From assembly GCA_033239525.1 (NCBI GenBank), contig BSYO01000024.1, forward strand, positions 3,252,128 through 3,316,127: a DNA stretch of 64,000 nucleotides, in the 5' to 3' direction. The stretch comes from Nepenthes gracilis. Lineage: Eukaryota > Streptophyta > Magnoliopsida > Caryophyllales > Nepenthaceae. Every line of letters starts with the position of its first letter. Positions within the stretch are counted from its first letter, which is position 1. Of the stretch, positions 56,601-64,000 are shown piece by piece. The notes under the pieces are model-generated. The model saw nothing but the letters and a program-made list of their open reading frames with translations, had not been told where the DNA came from and ran no database searches. A program made the translations under genes and the position numbers.

Positions 56601-57049
56601 TGGGTAACACTTTAGAATATATAGGTACAAACACATTCTATTCCTCGATCGGCTAGTCCATTAGCTGATAAGGCCTACCGGCCTTGGTCTGCAAAGTAAA
56701 GAAATTATGTATGTTTTGAAACCTAAAGAAAGATCAATAAATTAGGGAAGAGAAATGCATTCTGAAAAGTGTATCTAATCATGATTTATATTTATGCATC
56801 ATCATTATACTCATATATCCTTCATCTACTTTATTTTGCGTATATTATTTATTATCTTTAATTATATTACACTTGTTATGCATTTGGCTCATCATTACTG
56901 CTTTTCCTTGCCTTGAGATGAGCCTAGATTTATACCCAATGACGCGGAGCCAATATTAGATGTTGGCTAAGCTTGGGACCTTGAAGATCATATTGAGGAT
57001 TTATACTTTGTGGTTTTGTATACATATATGGAGGATTATTATATTAGGA

Positions 57050-57050
57050 G

Positions 57051-57084
<34 letters not shown>

Positions 57085-57085
57085 C
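57050..57085. repeat. (TA)n(TG)n microsatellite in 5' LTR
   Basis: ATATATATATATATG followed by GTGTGTGTGTGTGTG. The 3' LTR has only a short ATATATATATGTATCTG at the same place (62934), so this run expanded or shrank after insertion. Confidence 0.9.
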
Positions 57086-57413
57086 TGTAATATACTGATG
57101 AAGAACTGATAGTATAATTCACTGTGTATGGATGCCTATATATATTTCTACAAGTTATTGTGGTTGTATCAGGTACCTAGTGGCATCTCTTTGTGTCCGA
57201 TATTGTGTCTAGAAATACGACGTTGGAGCCATGAAAATAATTGTGGCAATTTGGATCCTGTGTTGACTGTTGTGTGCTGATCTAGATGTTGGAGTATTTT
57301 GGATGGATTTTTATATGATGTCATGGGAGACTGTATAAGTTTTTGTGTACTTTGACGTCTTTATTACAGTCAAAACTCTGCCGAATTTTCGGTTGAAAAT
57401 ATAGTTCATCACA

Positions 57414-57426
57414 GTTGGTGTTAAAG
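57414..57426 (+). promoter_or_regulatory. Primer-binding site of gypsy element (eroded)
   Basis: GTTGGTGTTAAAG corresponds to TTGGTATCAGAG with an A-to-G, a C-to-T and a G-to-A change. This suggests initiator-Met priming and transition-biased decay. Confidence 0.65.
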
Positions 57427-60400
57427 AAAAAACGATATCTTAGGTTTCATTTGAATCTGATGCAAAAGCTTAAGTTAGATTAAGACAAATTGAATAAGTA
57501 AATGTAGGTTTAGGACAATTAAGTTAGATTGGATAGTTCTAGTTATTCTGGTTGACTAATTTAGGTTAGAACTAAGTTAGGAATAGTGATTAAGTTTGGT
57601 TGTCTAACTTGCGCATTTGAAGTGTGATCTAACCCGTGTGTTTTTCTTTCAGAAAGAATATTAGCGTTGTCTCCTAGACGAGGGTCTACTCGTAGTGTTG
57701 GTCGACTTCGGGGTCGAGAGGAAGAAGTTGTTTGGAGGCACCTTAAGGTTTGGACTTGAACGATGCCGAGCTAGTGTTGAGTACATCAACATAGATTCAA
57801 GTCCTAAATAGTCAATTTTAGTTCGAAGTTTAAGTTTGATTAGCTCTGGGTTGAGGTCCTTAGGCTAATAATTTGTTAACAAGGGATACTTGAATAAGAT
57901 GATCAAGTATGATGGATAAGGTGGAATCGATGGTTTGAGGTTTATATAATTTAGAGTCAATTCTGGTGTAACGAATCCAAGGATGTCGATTTATAATCGA
58001 TTTAGTAATAATTAAGTACCTAAACTTTTAGGTGGTCGGATCTTATAGAGGTTGAGATATGGATCCTGAGGATTGAGATGGTTCTTGTGGTGATCTAATG
58101 TTCGGAATGAGATAAGGTGATGTTGCCTATATAAGATAGAAGGTAAAGTCAACATTGGATGGTTGATGTGAAAAAAGTCATGGGTCCCGAGGATAAAGAG
58201 ATATCGTAGGACATATTGTGGATACTCTATGGATGAATATTTTATTTCGATGGGATTTTTGGGAGCATATCTCAATTGTAGACAGTTCAACCGCATGATT
58301 AGGGATCGTCCATATTCCACGGGCCGGACAGAGAAGAAGTCCAGTGTATTGGATCAAAGTTCCCTTGTGATGGTACTAGTATTGAGGAATCGTCTATCGT
58401 GGTGGAAGGAAAGATTTTCGAATCTTAACATTTTAGTATATGTATTATTTTAGAATTCTGAATCTATATTTTGTTTGTATTTCCTAAGTTTATTTGTTAT
58501 TCAAGGATCATGGATTTTATACGAGCTACATCGAGGTTTGTGACATTTTCTTGGGTCTGTAGATATAATTAGTTAGATTGATTTGACCATAAATATGGTG
58601 TCAAACCTTGATATGATATTGGGGATTTTGTATAGAATCGAGAAAGCTTTGGTTTAATGCCTGTTATGGATTACTCTAGGACTTTCGAGGTATGTAAGAT
58701 GACGGATAAGGTTACACGTAGATGATTAAAACTTGGTTACCGGGGGATGAATAGTCTAATAAGTTAGCATTTGGGAAATAAATACGTGGTTAATTTGATC
58801 TATTATAAGGGCTTGATATTTCCTATGGATGATCTGTATCCGTCCTGCTATCAATTGTAGATAATTAAGGATTATGTCTACAATAGCTTTCAGAATTAAG
58901 ATATAGCCGTTATGAGTTCCAATAATGTCATTTGGATTTTGTAGGTTCGTTGACCTTTTTATAGATTTTATGGATTGAATCTCTCGATCATATTTAGGTC
59001 AATTTTGTGATAACCTCACTGATGAATTCTTAGAATCACAACGGTGTATGAACTCTATTTGAGGATCGTATCATGGATAGCGAAAGGCGATTAGCCATGT
59101 GCTCAACTAAGAAGAGAATGTGAGTTTGGTTAATGGAAGAGTATATTGCGCATGTGATTTTTCCGATAGCATGAATGTGGTTCCATAGAGGCTTAAGCGA
59201 TAGCTAATTTGGGAAAGATCGATTGTTGTCATGAAAGTGTGCCTTTCTCTTGGGCCTAAGTGAATCCGATAAGATGTCTGTTAAGTGTCCCTCGAGGATT
59301 TGTAATGACCTTGGGGACATTTGGCTTGGAAGCGATCGGTATCCACCGGAGTGAGATATGTAGAGATAGCTTTCAAGGATTGAATAGTGAGTTTCAGTGT
59401 CAGTCAGGAAAACTTTATCAAGTGATAGCGTAGGTTAGTGACGTTGTCGAAGGATTACATTTATGAAATGAATCATCAGTCAAGAAGAATATTATTGCTG
59501 ATGTTTTGAGTGATGAGCTATAGTTGATGGGCACTTTTAGTTGAGGGAGTTGTCGAAACTTTGGAAAGTGAATCGCGGGTGAATCTTAATGTTCAAGTAA
59601 GTGAGACATTTTGCTTTTGGGAAAAAGATTTATATTCTGAATATTGAGGTTACAAATCTCGGTGTCCTTTAAGAAAGATGAATATCATTACTGATAATTG
59701 GATGTTAGGAATCTGCAGATTTGCTTTTGTCTAGGTATATCATAGGAGATGTTGTAGGATGAATCTCGAGTAGCTCCTAATATCTAAGAAAAAGGGGATA
59801 TACTCTGCCTTTGGTTTTTGGAGAGAGATTCGCCTCCTAAGTAGTGAGGTCATGAAATTATGAGAAGAGAAGCCCTCACCATTTCAATTTCGAAGATGTT
59901 AGGGCGATAAGAATTATGGGTATTGTTTGGATAATTGTGGATTTGGCTGATGAGGACATCCCATTTATCGTGATTTTGGGTGATACGATCGGAATATATA
60001 AGTTGGCTCATTGGTATAACAACAAAACAATAAGTTTGGTAAGTATTCTAGTTTAAGGCTATTGAGTGATTGCTTCAATTGCATTTCCTAGGTTAATTGT
60101 AATATAAGGATTTTGGACTTTACCTTAGTCGTATCGATATCCTTAGGATTTTTATAGATTTATAGTTACAGAGTAACCTAGGTGTCTGATATGAATCAAT
60201 AGATATGAGTTACAAGAAGATTCTTAGTGTCCTAATAATTGGTTAATTAGACTAACGCAGTAGAAAAACGTGAGTCCTTGACTCAAAATTTTCGAAATGA
60301 ATTAAGGTTCCAAATGGATGATCATTCTCGGGGCTTAAGAGGTATCAAAATAAGAGCTTGTTGGTTCATTTGAGATTTTGTATTAAGTTGGAGAGGTAGT

Positions 60401-60687
60401 TAATAATTGGGCTTACCTTTGAATTTGGGTGGGTTATCGTGATGTCTCCCATATACCGATAATTGAGGAAGTAGGTCTGTGATTAAGATAATCGTTGTGG
60501 GAACTTAGGGATTTGTCCTATGGTAAGGTTTCAATCCTGATTGAGAATCTGAATAATTCAATGGTTAAGGTTCTCTAGGAATAATTGTCTCATTAAGAAA
60601 GTGATTTGGAAATGCGGGGGTAATCTGGAAGGATTATTCCCTATTGTTGAGTTTTGAAATTCGTTAAATTTTAAGGACGAAATTTTT
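57427..60687 (+). pseudogene. gypsy interior, highly decayed gag-pol
   Basis: No open frame longer than about 100 codons. Readable traces: a protease-end-like SNLDMILGI (about 58599-58626, compare FDVILGM), the RT catalytic region where FIDDIL would be (LFIDFMD, stop, ISRS; about 58954-58993), and the RNase H end (NIIADVLSDEL, about 59487-59520) followed by MGTF as in MGSL. The catalytic Asp pair is already lost. Order protease, RT, RNase H supports Ty3/gypsy. Confidence 0.7.
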
Positions 60688-60889
60688 AAAAGTGGGGGAG
60701 AATGTAATATCCTGAAATTTTTATTCATTTTAATTGAGATAATTTTTTATTTTGGGTATGATAAAAATTAATTAAATATTATAAAATTTTGAAGGATAAT
60801 TAGATTAGTTGGGTCGGTACCCAAAGTGCGTCCATATTATCATCCGAGTATCGATTTGGATTTTCAAATATAAGTAATGGAATATATAC

Positions 60890-60891
<2 letters not shown>

Positions 60892-60950
<59 letters not shown>

Positions 60951-60977
60951 TATTATTATTATTATTATTATTATTAT
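60892..60977. repeat. (AAT)n followed by (ATT)n, perfect palindrome in 3' LTR
   Basis: About 58 bases of (AAT)n switch without interruption to about 27 bases of (ATT)n. The ATT arm is complementary to the AAT arm, so it can fold into a hairpin. The 5' LTR has only the AAT type. Poly-Ile and poly-Tyr ORFs here are artefacts. Confidence 0.93.
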
Positions 60978-62084
60978 AAAAGATTATGGGAAGGGGAAAA
61001 ACATAATTGGGGGAAAGGAGAGGGTTTTGCGAAGAGAGAGAGGAGGGTTCACTGGGCAAGGCGGCGACCGCGGTGGACGGCAGGAGCGGCAGCAGCTCAC
61101 AAGTAAGGTGGCAGCGGCTGCGTGAGAGGCGAAGCTGCGGCGGCAGCGTTGGAGAGAGAGAGAAGCCGCGCAAAGGAGAGAGAAGGAAGTGGGGATCGAG
61201 GCTTTTGGATCCGATTCCGACTTCGAGCTAGTTAGATAAATCATAGATCTAGTTGAGACAAGTGTACTCATACCATTTTCGTTCTTTCTTTTTAATTTTT
61301 GTTCGATTTTCCTCGGGTATTATTTTTCGATACCCGACCCACACACATATATTGTAGAACTCACGGCTTGGGCACGGGTAACCATCAATTTATTATCTGA
61401 TTTGATGAGTTTACGCGGTATTTGTGCAATCCCAAAACCCTAACCCTCGTCACTACTGTTCATCCATGTCCGGACCTCATTTAACCAATTATTTTAAGTC
61501 TTATACATATTTTAGTATGAGATAATGAAAACCCTTGTCTTGAATATGAAAATTTTCGTTCATGTGTCTGATTTTGGACATATGGCACCTCGACATCCGT
61601 GCAAGCACTGTTAACTAGAACAACTTTGGTAATTTTGTATGATTTCGTTTTGCTTAATTACATCTAATTTATGTATAATTGGATATGCACAATTGTATAT
61701 TCCAAAAAATATTATTGTTAACCATTTGTAAAGGGTTATTCGTCCAGAAGCCCTAAAATCAAGTTTGGCCTGATATGGTAAGGAATTTATGATTCTTCCA
61801 AGTATCATATTAAATTATATATATATTTGAAGCCACGTGAAGATTTAAACCATAAGAAATTATTATCTGTATTTGTATTTGAGAATTATGCAAGATATGC
61901 AAAGTATACGAAGGAAATGCCACGATTTGATATGTTATGATTCGTTCTCTCGGAGTGAGAATTTTGCAAAAGAAATTTGGTAAACTTTTCCTTAAATAAT
62001 AAGAAACTGTGAACCTGGATCACGGATTAATATTTCAAAAGGTAATATTTCATGGCATGCCTAGGGATACCACAGTGGTAGATT

Positions 62085-62480
62085 GGGGAATGCACTATCC
62101 GCCATAGGATGTTAAAGTTGCATGTGTAGCATATGGCTTCGGTATTGGATACCGTCCGCCACGAAACGTTGAAGTTGCATGGGTAGCATATGGCCATCGA
62201 TATTGGGCACCGTTCACTACGGGACGTTAAAGTGATATGGGTAGCATTTCTATTAATTGGCCCTTGGTATCAGGCACCGTCCGCCACGGGACATTAAAGT
62301 TACGTGGATAGCATATGGCCCTTGTATCGGGCACCATCCGCCATGGGACATTAAATTTGTGTGGGCCTCAGATCGGGCACCGCCCGCCAATGGACGTTGA
62401 AGTTGCATGGGTAGCATATCTATTATTTGGCCCTCAAGTATCAGGCACCGTCCGCCATGGGATGTTAAAGTTGAGATTCG
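62085..62480 (+). repeat. Seven-copy array, unit about 59 bp, in 3' LTR
   Basis: Same unit as 56160-56600 (CACCGTCCGCCA, GGGACGTTAAAGTTG, TGGGTAGCATATGGCCC), also seven copies and also ending with GAGATTCGTAGGTA, so copy number predates insertion. Confidence 0.9.
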
Positions 62481-63275
62481 TAGGTAGCGCTTTAGAATGT
62501 GTATGTGCAAACATATTCCATTCCTCGATCGGTTACTCTATTGGCTGATAAGGCCTACCGACCTTAGTCCACAAAGTAAAAAAGTTATGTATGTTTTAAA
62601 ATCTAAAAAAAAATCAGTAAATCAGGGAAGAAAAATGCATTCCAAAAAGTACATCTTATCATAATTTATGTTTATGCATTCTCATTATACTCATATATCC
62701 TTCATCTACTTTATTTTACATAGATTATTTATTATCTTTGATTATATTACACTTTTTAAGTATTTGGCTTACTCTTACTATTTTTTCTTACCTTCAAATG
62801 AGCACAGATTTATACCCGATGAGGTGAAACAAAGATTAAATGATAGCTAAGCTGGGGACCTAAAAGATCATATTGAGGATTTTTACTTTGCAGTTTTGTA
62901 TACATATATGGAGGATTATTGTATTAGGAGATATATATATATGTATCTGTAATATACGGATGAAGAACTGATAGTATAATCCACAGTATGGGGATGTCTA
63001 TATATACTTCCGAAGGTTATTGTGGTTGTATCAGGTACCTAGTGGTATCTCTTTGTATCCGATATTGTATCCGGAGATACGACGTTAGAGCCACGAAAAT
63101 AACTATGGCAATTTGTATCTTGTGTTGACTGTTGTGTGTTGGTTTAGATGTTGGAGTATTTTGGATGGATTTTTATATGATGTCACAGGAAGTTGTACAG
63201 GTTTTTGTGTAATCTGACGTTTGTATTATAGTCAAAACTCTATTGGATTTTTGATTGAAAATACGGTACGTCACA

Positions 63276-64000
63276 GCGTCCAATGCTTGCCCATGCTTGG
63301 GATGGGTAGTGTGGTCACTCCTGATGGATGTCTAATTGGCATTTGAGGGCATAAATGATGCCTGAGAACACTGAGGTAGAATGTCAGCGCTCAATGCACG
63401 CCGGAGGTGGCAGTCCTGCCCCGCAGAGTTTAGTTGTAGCGCCTAATGTGTGCCCAATTAGCGCTCGAACGTCACTCTATTATAAATAGATGATTATTTG
63501 CTTAACCTCGCAGGTGAAATCTGCATTCGGCCCTGTATATATAATTATATGTATGACGGTCCGCTTACAGACCTTGAATAGTAGTATAAGGTCTTTGATT
63601 TTGTGGAAATAAATATAACTCAGGTTTTGATTACTCGCTCATTTAGTTGGTGAGGCTCTATTGCCCCTTAATCCCTAAAAAAATCATATTTCAACATGAT
63701 TTGATGACAAGAATTTAAATATAAATATGATAAGTGTAAAGATTGAGATTTTTTTAAAACATAATTTCACTATCTAAACTAGTGTTCGAAAAATTAAGAT
63801 ATATTAACTGTAAAACATCAAAAGCCAGAGTCTCACCCCGAGAAGTAATGAAAATTTAATTAAGGAAACAAACATAATTTTCGGTCAATAAAAGATAGAA
63901 TAAACGATAATAAAGTAATTTGGTTAACAAATTCTCAACCGTTAGAAATCAAATAATTTTTGGTTGATAACAAGAGAGCCCGATCACCAAATTATCACCC
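63276..64000. other. Unassigned DNA right of the gypsy element
   Basis: Begins with the candidate target copy GCGTC. A GC-richer part (63276-63470) has repeated GTCCAATGCTTGCCC / GCGCTCAATGCACGCC / GCGCCTAATGTGTGCCC words, then a TATAAATAGAT site (63481) and AT-rich DNA. It could be the edge of another LTR. No gene recognised. Confidence 0.4.

Larger units (their letters stand above)
54787..57413 (+). repeat. 5' LTR of gypsy element
   Basis: Begins TATAATGTTCTGAAATTT (first G lost to A) and ends GTTCATCACA. Contains (AAT)n at 54980-55055, a GA-rich leader region with a small GC-rich stretch (55060-55330), a seven-fold array (56160-56600), and a TA/TG microsatellite (57050-57085). The 3' LTR has the same blocks in the same order. 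Confidence 0.88.
54787..63275 (+). mobile_element. Ty3/gypsy retrotransposon with 2.6-kb LTRs, decayed
   Basis: 5' LTR 54787-57413, PBS TTGGTGTTAAAGA from 57414, interior 57414-60702, purine tract AAAAGTGGGGGAGAA (60688-60702), 3' LTR 60703-63275. LTR ends TGTAATATCCTG and GTCACA. Flanks GTGCC (54782-54786) and GCGTC (63276-63280) agree at 3 of 5 positions, with only C/T differences. Pol traces: LFIDF then ISRS (RT FIDD region, about 58954-58993) and KKNIIADVLSDEL (RNase H, equivalent to KANVVADALSR, about 59480-59520). No integrase recognised and the interior is only 3.3 kb, so it has lost sequence. LTR style suggests a chromovirus (Tekay/Del-like), which is inference. Confidence 0.85.
60703..63275 (+). 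repeat. 3' LTR of gypsy element
   Basis: TGTAATATCCTGAAATTT to GGTACGTCACA, preceded by the purine tract at 60688-60702. Contains the microsatellite 60892-60977 and a seven-copy array at 62085-62480. Differs from the 5' LTR by many substitutions and small indels, clearly more than the copia LTR pair differ, so this is an older insertion. Confidence 0.88.

Noticed and set aside
58229..58453. 74-codon ORF in the gypsy interior as a separate gene
   Set aside because: It lies within decayed pol between LTRs and matches no domain; probably chance.
60805..61173. ORFs with poly-Tyr or poly-Ile runs
   Set aside because: Direct translation of the (AAT)n/(ATT)n microsatellite inside an LTR.

Overview
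The window looks like nuclear DNA of a flowering plant. It is AT-rich, has plant-type introns, carries fragments of plant gene families (ARID-PHD, RBR ubiquitin ligase, GDSL esterase/lipase, MscS-like channel) and is dominated by nested Ty1/copia and Ty3/gypsy LTR retrotransposons. I do not try to name the species. A run of exactly 100 N at 11300-11399 marks an assembly gap. I found no prokaryote-like operon, CRISPR array or viral genome.

Layout. 1-7541 (+): 3' part of an ARID-PHD chromatin gene (ARID4/ARID5 type). Six exons join in frame and end at a normal stop; intron 3 is about 4.2 kb and full of short repeats. This is the only host gene here that looks intact. 9833-10517 (+): a RING-between-RING gene fragment with a complete RING1, but with half of the IBR deleted, a frameshift, and no 3' exons found. 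11637-17655 (-): a GDSL esterase/lipase pseudogene in four recognisable pieces, interrupted by a six-copy minisatellite and TE-like islands. 20751-36134 (+): an MscS-like (MSL) channel pseudogene. Its first exon has frame breaks and is split by a complete copia element (21822-27093, perfect 5-bp target duplication CAAGG). One intron holds a Tat-like gypsy remnant (28071-31490), and its last visible exon is tandemly duplicated.

From 36.3 kb to the end there is essentially only transposon DNA. 36294-39047 is a solo LTR with target duplication GTGTG and remarkable CCGGAGT-type arrays. 39681-44505 is a minus-strand LTR element without coding capacity. 44506-47471 is unassigned LTR-like sequence. 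47472-53905 is a Tat-like gypsy element with both LTRs. 54787-63275 is a decayed Ty3/gypsy element with 2.6-kb LTRs. 63276-64000 is unassigned.

The genes do not form a pathway. The main story is a sharp change from one intact, presumably constrained gene to a block where three consecutive host genes have decayed while LTR elements accumulated. The best candidates for something undescribed are a small AT-rich repeat family built on CGATATATCG-like palindromes and bounded by CCATGGATGAAA / TTTCATTCCATGG ends, and the oppositely oriented CCGGAGT arrays in the solo LTR. All family assignments come from reading motifs by eye, without database searches.
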